A DNA stretch of 64,000 nucleotides from Sycobia sp. Sy_11 (lineage: Eukaryota; Arthropoda; Insecta; Hymenoptera; Epichrysomallidae). The DNA lies in the NCBI GenBank assembly GCA_018907035.1, contig JACCIC010000030.1:398501-462500 (forward strand), written 5' to 3'. Both the position numbers and the translations under genes were made by a program. This document shows, piece by piece, positions 26,241 to 37,492 of this stretch. The notes below the pieces were generated by a model that saw only the letters and a list, made by a program, of their open reading frames with translations, was not told where the DNA came from and ran no database searches. The stretch's first letter is position 1. Every line of letters starts with the position of its first letter.

Positions 26241-26579
26241 GTGGTGCTCATCTCGCTTTCGTCCTTTTTTCGCCCGTCTTTCTTTTTCCATTGCCTCAGC
26301 GATGTGCACACAGAGAGGCGGGAGCGCGTCTTCATCGGGTCTCGACGTTATTATTGCGCGGCGTTTGCCCGGTTGTTTTTTTTTTCAACGGCTTCTCCCC
26401 CTCCTCCCCTCTCGCCCCATCGCTCGTCGTTGGTAATTATATTCAGGAGGGCGCGCAGACGCGGGGCAGAAGAACAGGAAGTAGGAGCTTGCATACACAC
26501 GTAAGAACGCGCCGATTTTTTTTTTGTTGCTTTAAATCGCTAATATAACTCGGATAATGCGGATATCTGAAGTGTATAT

Positions 26580-26587
<8 letters not shown>

Positions 26588-26631
<44 letters not shown>
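26588..26631. repeat. (TA)n array, 44 bp
   Basis: TA repeat, mwh intron 1. A 39-bp array follows at 26970-27008. Confidence 0.97.
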
Positions 26632-26633
<2 letters not shown>

Positions 26634-26968
26634 CAGTTACATGCTTAATAATAGAAACAGCCGCTGTTTCATGTAATTTTGAAGCTGGACCCGTTGCGAC
26701 GCACAGTGGTTACGTCAATGGTCGAACTTGTTTCCTTACAGCGATTGATTTGGAGCACGTAAAATATATATTCAGAAATTGCTCGAGGCTATCCGTTAAT
26801 GTGGTTCGAGAGGAAGCTGGCTGTACATGTCAAACAATAATGCAAATACAATACTAACAACAATAATACAATAACTTTTCTTAGTATATAATACGAAATA
26901 TAAATAAGGGATGAAATGAATTTTATTTACGTCAGAATACTGTCTTTTAATAAAAAAAAATTTTTATC

Positions 26969-27013
<45 letters not shown>

Positions 27014-27886
27014 CTTGTAGAAAGTCTTTTTTAGAAATATTTTTTTCTCATGCCTATCGATAATTTCTTTAAATCTGCAAATAATTCGTTTCAACGAGTT
27101 TAAAAAGTTCAATAAGCGATCTAATGCTTACAATTTTTTGGAGGATTGTGCAAATGCGAAAAGGACTTAGTGAATGCACGTTTGTTAATAATTTTTAGTA
27201 AATTTCTATAAATTGAGGAACCTCAAGAATTTTTTATCCATCTATTACACTCGAAGAATCAAATTAACACGTAAATATGTGCAAGCTATTATCACCGAAT
27301 TGCATTATAAATATGCTTTCTCGATAAGATTAACAGCATTATTCTCATAATATCGATCATTTGGCTTTTTTAAGAAAAACAAAAACAACGACGTGCGCGG
27401 ATCTCCAGTCGCGATGGACAATGCGACGGCTACGTACGCTACGTGCCGTTATCGCGTGCCGTAATCATTGATGAAACGGCATTAACAAGATTGTTCCAGT
27501 ATAATTAACCGCTCGATCGCACGCGTAACCTGGCCTTTTTCCATATTGTACTCGTCAACTTTTGATTGTCCCTCGATAATAACGACGAATCTCGCGAGAA
27601 CGGTTAAACAGTCCATTTTCACGGGTGCCTACATGTTATTTCTTCCAAAAAAAAAACAAAAAAAAAAAAACAAACAAAAACAAAAAGAAAAACGAACAAA
27701 CAAACAAAATAAATCCCCGAGAGTCTCATTCGCCGGGAGAAGAGGCATGGGATGCCGGGAATGCACGCGGGGACTCGGAGTCGTGAGTGGAGAAACGAAA
27801 GAGAGAGAGATGCGTGCCCGTAATAAACGGTTGAGAGTTCTAACCAGGCCCATAGCTCGTTGGAACGTTTCAGGGTCTCTCTTTAA

Positions 27887-27892
<6 letters not shown>

Positions 27893-27932
<40 letters not shown>
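27893..27932. repeat. (TA)n array, 40 bp
   Basis: TA repeat, mwh intron 1. A 21-bp array at 28153-28173 lies just inside the exon 1 donor. Confidence 0.97.
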
Positions 27933-27934
<2 letters not shown>

Positions 27935-28194
27935 CGTTCTTTTTCCTCATTTATTTTCCCTGCGGGGGTATCCGTGAGAGTCGGGGGGGGGGAGGTGCAG
28001 ACTCTTCGCAGCCCCTATACGTGCGCATAATCTACTTAGCCATCTAAAACGGAACTGATGCGTGCGAGCTCACGAGAATTGGAATCAACGAGAGACCGCG
28101 TGCATACATGTATATACGTATATATACACGTGGAATCGCGCACGTACTACTCTATATATATATATATATATATGTATGCATATGTCTAAATTAC

Positions 28195-28257
28195 CTTGGG
28201 AGAATGTGGACCGCAGGGCATCGTGACCAGGAGATCCTCCTCTGCGTTCGGCGCCAT
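28195..28257 (-). CDS. mwh: multiple wing hairs (mwh), coding exon 1 with start codon
   Basis: The exon is 28195-28267. Its acceptor, a polypyrimidine tract followed by TTTTTTACAG (AG at 28269-28268), is strong, so at least one 5' noncoding exon must exist upstream. The donor CCCAAG|GTAATT is at 28195/28194. An ATG at 28257-28255 starts 21 codons (MAPNAEEDLLVTMPCGPHSP, then K) that end in phase 0 and join exactly to ERLRPPTYNAEDY of exon 2. The start context is GAC ATG G, with G at -3 and G at +4. The frame is open upstream in this exon (C GAG TCC GAC), so a more distal start cannot be excluded. If the candidate exon ending at 29712 is spliced on, an in-frame TAA precedes this ATG and it becomes the first in-frame start. 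Confidence 0.78.
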
Positions 28258-28267
28258 GTCGGACTCG
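28258..28267 (-). other. mwh: mwh 5' untranslated part of exon 1
   Basis: Ten bases lie between the splice acceptor and the proposed ATG. They are noncoding only if the ATG at 28257 is the true start. Confidence 0.55.
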
Positions 28268-28333
28268 CTGTAAAAAAGAAACAGAGAAAGAAGATAAGTT
28301 TTAGTGGTTCTCTCGTTAGTTGAAGTGTATGTG

Positions 28334-28336
<3 letters not shown>

Positions 28337-28376
<40 letters not shown>
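28337..28376. repeat. (TA)n array, 40 bp
   Basis: TA repeat about 70 bp upstream of the exon 1 acceptor. Confidence 0.97.
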
Positions 28377-28378
<2 letters not shown>

Positions 28379-29264
28379 CGTAATTTTTTGTGGTTTTTAC
28401 TGTCGGAGAGCTGTATAAAATACATATATTTTATTTGTCTGATGCACAATATGTTGGTATATATAATTTTTTCTTAGAAATATGTACAGACGGACCAAAC
28501 ATGTTGTATACTACTGTCCTAAACTGGTCCTCGAATGAGTATTTTGCTATACGAGTTAATTTTTCTTTTTATTCATGTATAGGGTCGAATTATTTTGAAG
28601 CGTCTGAATAGATTGAGGTTGAATGATTAGCTGTTATTTTGGTACTATATGTATTGAAGAACTTATGTAGCCTTTGATGTATGCATTGGCAATATAAAAT
28701 TTAAAAGACATTATATTGCTTGTGGTTTCATTTTTGAATCACGAGACAGAGAAAAATATAGTATTTCTTTAATTTTCTCTGAGTGATAGGGAATTCCCGT
28801 ATAAATATTTAAGTTTTGGCATTGCAGCTTCGTACGAAATTCGATTAAATTAGAAAGAGGAATGAAATGTAATAATTCTCTTCTTTTACATTCTATTTTC
28901 AATAATATACTTGTAAGCCTTTTTTCTAAGATAAATTTTAGTCTGCTATTTTCATCTTTTATTTTAAAATTTAAAGTTTTGCTATTATCATCATCATCTT
29001 TAATTATTAAAATAATTGGTTTAAGTAAATCATTGATTGTAACATTTCACACGAGCTTAGTTCATAATAATGTTCAGACTTCATAATTATCTTTGGATTA
29101 AAAACGATAACTAGCTAGCTTTGGAATTATTTTACATGGTTTGGATATATTATTCTAGAATAAACTTGCTGCATGAAATCGTAAAATTATCCTTGTCTAT
29201 AAAAATATAGTTGGATTTATTATATATTTTTTAATTACTGTAATACAAAAATATATTATTTATT

Positions 29265-29267
<3 letters not shown>

Positions 29268-29324
<57 letters not shown>
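29268..29324. repeat. (TA)n array, 57 bp
   Basis: Uninterrupted TA repeat upstream of mwh exon 1. Confidence 0.97.
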
Positions 29325-29326
<2 letters not shown>

Positions 29327-29711
29327 CAATGTACGTAGTTCATTCACAGTCGACTCAGGGATTCCGAATCAATCCAGACGTACAAAGTTATTCATTTCCT
29401 CTCGATGACATCGAGCCACCCGCCGATTTATATCTGAAATTATAATTCGAGCCACGTCCGCGAGTGTAGCAATTCATTACATGCCCACACCCCCCCCCCA
29501 ACTTTACCCCGTCCAACGTACAATATCCAATCGCGCGTGCCCGTTATTTATCGAATGCGCAAAACGGACTCGAGCGCCGAACCAAAACAAAAAAACAAAA
29601 AGAAATGAAAATCGAGGATATTAAAAGAAATCCGACGAGTCGCGTCGCGTTGCCCGCAGCCGTCCATCCCCGTCCACCTTATGCGCGTCGCCGGCGCGGC
29701 GCGAGACTCAC

Positions 29712-29880
29712 CCGGCGCAGATCCATCGTTACGAATCCTATTCCGCGGAACGTCGGGGACGAGGCCTCGCTTATGCGCGCGCGAGGCGTCGGCGAGAATT
29801 TCCAACCGATCGCTCGGCCCCTCGCTGGCATGCTCGATCGTTGATATTCTCCTTTGTTCTTTAACCCGGGACGCGACGTA
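29712..29880 (-). other. Candidate mwh 5' UTR exon (left boundary is a splice donor; right boundary unknown)
   Basis: A CpG-rich block 1.4 kb upstream of coding exon 1 ends in a strong minus-strand donor, CGCCGG|GTGAGT, at 29712/29711. Splicing it to the acceptor at 28268 gives an in-frame TAA four codons before the junction in the MAPNAEED frame, which would make that ATG the first in-frame start. The joined transcript also contains an upstream ATG (29726-29724, ATGGATCTGCGCCGG) whose frame would run into exon 2 and overlap the mwh frame before stopping. The evidence is only the donor match, the position and the base composition. The exon start is a guess. Confidence 0.22.
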
Positions 29881-31692
29881 AGTGTACGCGCATAGACGCG
29901 TATATGATGTACAGCTCCGCGGGGCGGTCTGAAGGAAAAAATCCAATGCGCGCGCGCGCGTCAATTGTCGCCACAAAAAAGAAACGACGACGAAGAAGAA
30001 GATGAAGAAGAAGAAGCAGCTAAAGAAGAAAGAATAAGTGTATGCGGGGACTAATGAGAGGATTGGAGCGTCCAAGAAAATATCGCGAGACGAGGACGCG
30101 CCCGTCATACCCCTCGAATTTTTACGACGCGAGGAGGTTAGGAAAGCAAAGACAAGGCGGTAGGAATGTACAAACGTTGATGGTCGTTTTTATTGTCACT
30201 GCCTCAACCCTGGCAAATGTCTGGAAAGTACCGTCCGCGTCGGTGCGCGGCAAGGAGTATTAAATAGACAAGTTTTCGGCTTTTAAGGGGAGGGGGCGGG
30301 CTTGGGCTCGAGGTGATGTTCCTCGAGCTCTGACGTCGAGGCGAAGGATTCGAACGCGCCGACGACCGTGTCAATTCTTTTTTTCTTCCAATCGGTTCCG
30401 TCTTATTCGAAAATTGCCAGTTTCTTAATTGCTACATCGACGGAATCGCTCGCTAATATACGCCTGAATCGATCCACCTTCGATTGACGTTGATAATTGT
30501 AAGAAGAAAACTATATTAATTGGCGTACGAGGGCACTGGGGAATTTTTTAACCTAAATTTCCGATTCTAAATTTTCAAAATTTTGATTTGGAAATTCAAA
30601 AATTTCTCAAATTTTCTTTTTTATCAAAAACTCTTTTTCCTTCTTCTAGAATCCAGGGTCAACGATAGGAGTTTCGATTTTTGAAAAAAAAAAAACTCTA
30701 AAACATCACAGTCATCATGAAGGTCCATCATTAGTCGAGCACGTCTAAAGCCTTGATGAGTAAATACGCACAATTCCGCTTGTAATATAATTTCACCGAG
30801 AACACTTAGTAATTTTCCGCGCATGGGCTCGCATAATTCGCATAACGATAAAATGGCCAATGGATTTTGATGTGGGTACCTTGGATTCAAAACCAGGGAT
30901 AATTTTTGAAGACAAATATTTTCACCTCTTTCTTAACTCGGAATATTTTATTTCTTTTATTTTATAATATAATATATTATATTATCGCTTCTTTTTATGA
31001 TTGAACTTCGACTGTTTTTGGGATGACCTCTAAGATTAAACTAAAAAATTTCCTTGCAAAATATATCCTACGAAGCTAAACGATTCTTAAACGACATATT
31101 TTTCGTTAAAAATTATTTTGCTAAGATCTTTTGGATACCGATGAATATTAGAATGAGATCAGAAAACCACACATTCGATACTATAATACGTAAACGTAGA
31201 ATTTTCCACACTTTTTCAGCACGGACACATCTATTTAAAACGCCAAAGTTATCTATTCAATAACCTTTAGCAATGATTTAGTGCTACAATGCAAGGTCAT
31301 AGTTTCTATGATCAGGTCTATAAATTTTGTATATATTGCATTTGTTCGATTCACGGGCAGTAGTGAAAATATAGATTCGAGTCTAGCGTATCTTTTTGGT
31401 ACACCCCGTATATATAGAAACGTTAATGCATGGACAATCGTCAGATCTCTCTCTCTTTTTCTTTCTCGTTCTTTCTTTCTGCCTCTCTCAAGAGATACAT
31501 ATACATAGACACACTCGAATACACGTAATGGATCTGAATTGCACTTGCAATGAGCATGAAGATGCATCTGTAAGGGTCGGGTATAGATATACATACATAT
31601 ATATACTGCATGATCTAATGAAATAAAAAGAAGGACCTCCAGATATATATACATACACCCATGAGAGGGGAAATGCGCTCGTTTATACGTGT

Positions 31693-31706
<14 letters not shown>

Positions 31707-31755
<49 letters not shown>
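31707..31755. repeat. (TA)n array, 49 bp
   Basis: TA repeat. Further arrays at 32058-32103 and 32222-32258. Confidence 0.97.
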
Positions 31756-31759
<4 letters not shown>

Positions 31760-31845
31760 GGATCGGATTCCAATTATCATTGTGCGTATTTCCTAGCTGA
31801 TTATTTCTCCTCTCGGTCGGCGGGTGCTCATTGCGCGCCGTTAGT

Positions 31846-31885
31846 CGCGCGCGCGCGTGTGTGTGCGTGTGTGTGTGTGTGTGTA
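31846..31885. repeat. (CG)n-(TG)n array
   Basis: CG repeats pass into TG repeats, the complement of the CA-CG arrays elsewhere. Confidence 0.9.
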
Positions 31886-32052
31886 TACTCAGGGCACACA
31901 GGATCTAATTTCCGCACGCGGACGACGAGGCCTCACTCGGAGTCGATCAAGAGGAAAAAGAGTAAGTACGTATGTGTATACGATTTGCATTCCCCGGGAG
32001 GATTCCGTGATTAATATCGATGCGGACTTTTTTCTATTACAGGTTTTGTATG

Positions 32053-32104
<52 letters not shown>

Positions 32105-32217
32105 GCTTTCCCGCACAAAAAAAAGCGCTGCACGTACTTTCTGCAATTGTGGTATTTCAACGAAGAATGCCGAGGGATCGCATAAGGATGTATACTTGTA
32201 AAACATTTATATGCATG

Positions 32218-32260
<43 letters not shown>

Positions 32261-32997
32261 ATATATATGGATATACATACAGGTATTTTTCACCGTTACT
32301 TTAATGATTTTATAAGTATAAATTGTAGAGATTAACGCAGCAGATCGACGCATATCGCTGAAGAAATGTCAAGCATCCAATTCTTTTCCAATTCCTTTTG
32401 TAAAAATTAACGTTAACGGGTACCTGAAATTCCGACAATGGTCTAATATATGTATAGGCAAGGTTGAATAACTCATTTATGTTTATATATGTGTATATAT
32501 ATATCTTTAGATGCAACATCAACGTATTTGTAAGTGACCAATTTGGTAAACCGAGGACCTATTCAATCTGAGAAATAGTTGAAGTCATCCGAACAATTCT
32601 TTAAGAAATCACGCGCAATAACATAAAATTATTGGAAGCCCATTGATAAAAGTCATTATTTAAACTAATATTCGAAATAGTTTATAATTACTTGCAATCG
32701 TGTTCAGATCCCTTGAAATCACTCGAAATTCTTGTAAAATCGTATTGAACTGAATAGTCATTGGTTTTAAAAATCTTCTTATAATAATACGTCGTCACAA
32801 AGTTGCTTATATGCGCGTGTTCTTGGCACGCATTAGATTTTATGCGGTAAATGCAAATTTAAGAAAAAAAGGGTCGAACAACTCGCTATACATTTCCCCG
32901 CGATATACACGAGTCAATTAGACTCAGTGCCTGGAAGTAGAAAAAATGGGCGAATGCAGCTTTCAGTGTAGAATAATATGTATATAGTATACGGTTT

Positions 32998-32999
<2 letters not shown>

Positions 33000-33045
<46 letters not shown>
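33000..33045. repeat. (TA)n array, 46 bp
   Basis: TA repeat. A 27-bp array is at 33439-33465. Confidence 0.97.
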
Positions 33046-33048
<3 letters not shown>

Positions 33049-33208
33049 CTTAAGCTAATTTAACCGAATGAGTTGCGCAATGCTCCTATAAAAATCATCG
33101 CGCCTCCTTAACGCTCTTAAGTCAATTTGCTCGCTGTAAATATCTTCCTAGTTTATCGCTGCCGTAAAAAAGAGAAATAAATTGTAATGCGTGCAGCTGT
33201 ATGTGTAC

Positions 33209-33232
33209 GCGCGCGCGCGCGCGCGTGTGTGT
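33209..33232. repeat. (CG)n-(TG)n array
   Basis: Ten or so CG/GC dinucleotides are followed by TG repeats. Confidence 0.85.
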
Positions 33233-33850
33233 ACGTGTAACCGCGCACGCCACACAAGGTGTTCTCACAGGCATCGGCATCGTCTTTATACATATATCTA
33301 TAGATATACATAATGCACTATCCGTCAAAACAATGGGACGTCTTTCTCTATTATATACATTCCAACGGGTACAGTTCATCCTCCCCCCGCCCACCTTTGT
33401 CTTACAGGTTGAGTTGCTAGTAGTTTTATAAAGAGGTGTATATATATATATATATATATATATATGCCATGTCGGTATGTACGTATACAACGCGTATCGG
33501 TACCTCTTGCTCTTGGACACCTCTCCTTCGGCCCTCCCCTCCCGCCTGCCGCTCCTAAAGAACTCAATGAACGCGCATTACCCCGTCGCGCCGATGCCTC
33601 TACCCCACCTTCCCTATCCCCCGCCCCCGGCCCCTCCGCGGAGCGCATCGCGCATAAGGGAAGAAAAGGAAAAAGTGGAAGAAGGTAAAAAAAGAAGAAA
33701 CAGTCGCAAGGGCTCGAGGGGGATGCCTGCGTGCGCGCACGCACGAGCGGGACGCAGCTGCGGCAATGCATCTTCCTGAGGAGAGTGTAGAGCGAGGACG
33801 GGAGAAGGAAGGAACGTCCGCTTGGCGCCTATAGCGGTACAAGGATCGCG

Positions 33851-33895
33851 TATATATATATATATATATATATACCACGCGGATCTGTCCATACA

Positions 33896-33953
<58 letters not shown>

Positions 33954-34061
33954 AAGGGAGAGAGAGAGGACGAGCATCGACGTCCTCCTCTTGTCATCCT
34001 TGTCAGCTCCTCTTCTCTCTTTCTCTCTCTTTCTCTTTCGTATGTATGGACAGATCCGCGT

Positions 34062-34109
<48 letters not shown>
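33851..34109. repeat. Large inverted repeat (foldback) with composite arms
   Basis: The left arm is (TA)12 at 33851-33874, a unique 26-mer at 33875-33900 (starts CCACGCGGATCTGTCC) and a GA tract at 33901-33970. The right arm is a TC-rich tract at about 34012-34037, the exact reverse complement of the 26-mer at 34038-34063 (ends GGACAGATCCGCGTGG), and a TA array at 34064-34109. The spacer holds a smaller hairpin, GAGGACG (33966-33972) with CGTCCTC (33981-33987). The order TA, unique, GA mirrored as TC, unique, TA means the whole 259 bp can fold into one long hairpin. It has no coding content. It may be a foldback element, a template-switch duplication or a transcribed hairpin. Confidence 0.9.
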
Positions 34110-34114
<5 letters not shown>

Positions 34115-34242
34115 AAGGTCAATGCCTCAGACTATATAGGCGAACGAGCGTCCACGGAGCCGAGTCGCGCGGCCCGTGCGCAATAGACGCGCTGCATAAG
34201 ACTCACGGTCGACTGTACACGTGCACTCGTAGTTGTACATAA

Positions 34243-34243
<1 letters not shown>

Positions 34244-34289
<46 letters not shown>
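34244..34289. repeat. (TA)n array, 46 bp
   Basis: TA repeat just outside the foldback. Confidence 0.97.
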
Positions 34290-34291
<2 letters not shown>

Positions 34292-35965
34292 TGTGCGCGC
34301 TTGCTTCGTGGGAATGACCATGTGGGGAGCTCGCGCCCGCGAGCGTCGATTTGGAGCATCGACGATGATGGGGGACGGAGGAGGATTTTTTTGAGGATAG
34401 GTATAGGGAAAGTAATTGGGATCTACTTTTTTTTTTGTTTTTGATTAAGGAGTTACATACAGGGGGTGGGAAATTTGGAGCGTATTTTTAAACTTCCAGC
34501 CGTACGATTGACAGACGAATCGTGGATTTTTTCGATCGAGGAGGCTCGTAATTTGATATTCGATGTTTGCAAATAGTTGAAACATGTCTTTACCTACTAT
34601 CTGTTTAAATAATTCGAACCAATTGGAGAGGATTTAGAACAATATTTGTTGTTTACTTATGTTCAAGAAGTTCATTAATAGATCGAAACGATTATACATC
34701 GTGTGATTTTCTCGAAACGGAATAGCAGAATTGTCGTACGATTTCAAGCGATCGACTGATCGAAGAACTAATCGCTCGAAAAAGATTATAATTATTTGAG
34801 GATTTAGATGGTTTCAAAACGTTTCAATATGTTTTTAAGTCACGTATTTTATTTGAAACGATTTAGAGTACGTATGAGCTTTTCTTCGCAATAATTGCCA
34901 TACGATTACAAATGATTTCAGACTATTTTACGTGAAATAATAAATAATTGGTGCAAAAATTCAACGTCCCAATAGACATCTTTGAGTTGTTCTAGAGGAC
35001 CAACTCGGAGAATATGATACGTGACTCTGTATACAATGAAATTGGTCTGATGCCAATCGCTCCGAGCCGAATTATCCAATGTATAGTCGTAATTTTCATG
35101 ATTTCCATAGCTATGGGCTGAATTTTGATTGTTTACCGTGGCAGTATCCTCGTTAGACAACTGCTTTGCACAAATTGTGCGGAAAGAGATATATTATCGA
35201 AAAATTCCCGTACAAAATTTCTGTAATGTCACGCCGGCGTTATGACGCTTAGATTTGACTCTGGCGGCGTCTTAAATACATTACGAAAAAAATCCGTGGT
35301 CCGTGCTGCACTCATTACTGTCTTTTTACTGTATAATTAATTATCCATAAAAAAGATAAAAAATTTATGCCCGTATGACATTCATATGTAACATGCTCAA
35401 TCGTTAAAAATTATGTTATAAGATAGATGTCGATCCGGTAACTCGTGACCACGTACAGATAATACAGCCTTAAATCTAAAAGCCCCAATAAGTTGCCCTT
35501 TTTTTTTCTCACGAATTACAATAATGCCGGCCCCTTCTCTTGATTCTCGCCACTACGCGCGAATTGCACTGCGACTAAAACTTACAATGAACCATAACTA
35601 GTATCGATTATCTCCTTTCTAAAGAACTCCGACGAACGTGTTTTCCTCGCGCAAAAGCTCACCGAGTAACCGAAGCCGAGCCTTGAGTAAAATTAAAAAC
35701 GAAAAATAAAAATAAAAAAAAAAAAAAATCCAACAGTACCGTCGGTCGGTCCCTCGTAAGCGACTCGCGCGTTCGGTGCAAAGCCACGGCTCCGTAATGT
35801 TACGCTTCTTGTACAATACGGGAAACTTTACCACCCGAGGTCTCGACTTCTTTATTTCATTTTCCTTTTTTTTTCTCCTTTAAATCGTTTTAACACTTGG
35901 GACGAAAATTACCGGGTGGAATTTTCAACGCTTTTACGAGGAAACGCGCGGGCACGGAGCTTTTG

Positions 35966-35971
35966 GTTATT

Positions 35972-36032
<61 letters not shown>
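35966..36032. repeat. (TTA)n-(TA)n compound array
   Basis: About seven TTA units pass into TA repeats with one TATTATA break. A separate 26-bp TA array lies at 36162-36187. Confidence 0.95.
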
Positions 36033-36035
<3 letters not shown>

Positions 36036-36276
36036 GCTGCACCGTAAAAGAATAATATGCACGTATGCAGGTCTCGCAGTTTCGCCACGGGGTATTCATA
36101 TATATAGCGAGAAATGTTTTTTTCTGCTTTGAAAATTTCCATTTTATTATATGCTATAACTTATATATATATATATATATATATATAGGAGAACAGTTTT
36201 TTAAAGATCGGACACCATTTTCAAAATACTTACCGGTAGCCAAAGCAGCAATCGTTCATTATATTCGCTCTTTTTC

Positions 36277-36279
<3 letters not shown>

Positions 36280-36325
<46 letters not shown>
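36280..36325. repeat. (TC)n array
   Basis: Uninterrupted TC repeat of about 46 bp. Confidence 0.95.
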
Positions 36326-36327
<2 letters not shown>

Positions 36328-37428
36328 ATGTCTCTCAAAGCCACGCGCGGCTCAAGTCTTGATTAAAAGTATCGCCGGTAAAGACCCGTGATTATAGAAG
36401 TAGCGGTGGCCGTGAGTGAGTGAGAGAAAGGGGGTGTCATTGTGCGTTCAATAATAGTTCCGTTTCTTGTTAATACGACGCTTTCGAGAAAGAAACAAAA
36501 AAAAAAAAACAATAAAAACCCTAATTTTTACTTTTTCCTTCAGGTGTTATAGCTGGATTATAGGCGGAACTACGCGCTTATTGCGGGTGCAGGAGAAAAA
36601 GTAATGTAGTTGAAAATGTAATATTCAACGGTATTTCAAACAGAATGATAGTTACAATTCAAATGTTCACCTGTTATTTTCTAATAAAATGCTGTAATAT
36701 AAATGATGAATTTCTTTTCTCTTCGCTTAGCCAGCAAGTTGGATAAAATAATAGACGACGTAGTAGATTGATATTACAGTACAAAAAGAAATAACTAAAA
36801 TTTAATTCTTCTAATTTTAATATTAAATTGTTTTACAAATATAATAAGGTCTGTTGCAATTCTTAAAGATGTGTTTATATTAAAAATGATTGTTAATTTA
36901 TAATTTAGTGAGGTTATTATCAGTAATAAAATAAATTATGTTGCCTATTTCATTCTTTTCATGAAAACATCACTACAATCACTAATATGAGATTATACAA
37001 ATTATTATAGTCTCTATAAATGGCCAACCAAATTTCAAATTAACTCTGAAGATTTCACGTTTTTTCAAACTATCGCAAATGATAATTTTAACAATTACAA
37101 CAAGGATTAAAGGAAATCATGTATTTAGATGGAAAAACTATATAATTTTATTTAAAAAATCAATTGAATTTCTAATGCACTTTTTATTCGGGACAATTTG
37201 AGTATGCTATAGCAAAATTTGACTAAGAAGAAATTACTTTTTTCCAGATCTGATAATGGATAAATGGAAATCGTATTTTGAAAGACAATAACGTATACTC
37301 GACAAGCATTGCAGAAAAGATTCACGAGGGCCGACGAAGAGGAGCCGAAACAAAAAGAACCAACCGTGGCGAGCCTTTTGTTCGACGGGGCAGAGGGGGT
37401 GGGTGCGGGATTTCCATATTTTCACACA

Positions 37429-37431
<3 letters not shown>

Positions 37432-37491
<60 letters not shown>
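37432..37491. repeat. (TA)n array, 60 bp
   Basis: Uninterrupted TA repeat. Confidence 0.97.

Positions 37492-37492
<1 letters not shown>

Larger units (their letters stand above)
19121..28194 (-). other. mwh: mwh intron 1 (about 9.1 kb)
   Basis: The boundaries are GTAATT at 28194-28189 and TTCGCAG ending at 19121. The intron contains many TA arrays, the compound CA/CG/CA/GA array at 20551-20646, a CA-CG array at about 23661-23688, and CpG-rich patches at about 21940-22080, 22280-22400, 22790-23110, 23690-24060 and 25930-26560. No exon with supported splice sites was found on either strand. Confidence 0.78.
28268..33850. other. mwh 5' flank or 5' intron, proximal part
   Basis: There is no supported coding exon apart from the UTR candidate at 29712. 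The interval 28380-29265 is unique AT-rich sequence. CpG-rich sequence at about 29440-30360 resembles a promoter-like island. The interval 30370-31680 is mostly unique. TA and GT/GC arrays occupy about 31700-32260, and 32270-33000 is unique AT-rich sequence. Confidence 0.5.

Noticed and set aside
29548..30108. 186-codon minus-strand open frame
   Set aside because: It contains poly-Phe from a purine tract and no recognisable domain. It is better explained as a CpG-rich 5' region, with only the donor at 29712 retained as a weak signal.
30340..30365. GTTCGAATCC on the minus strand resembling a tRNA T-loop
   Set aside because: The T stem does not pair (GCGCG against CCTTC) and no cloverleaf can be built around it.
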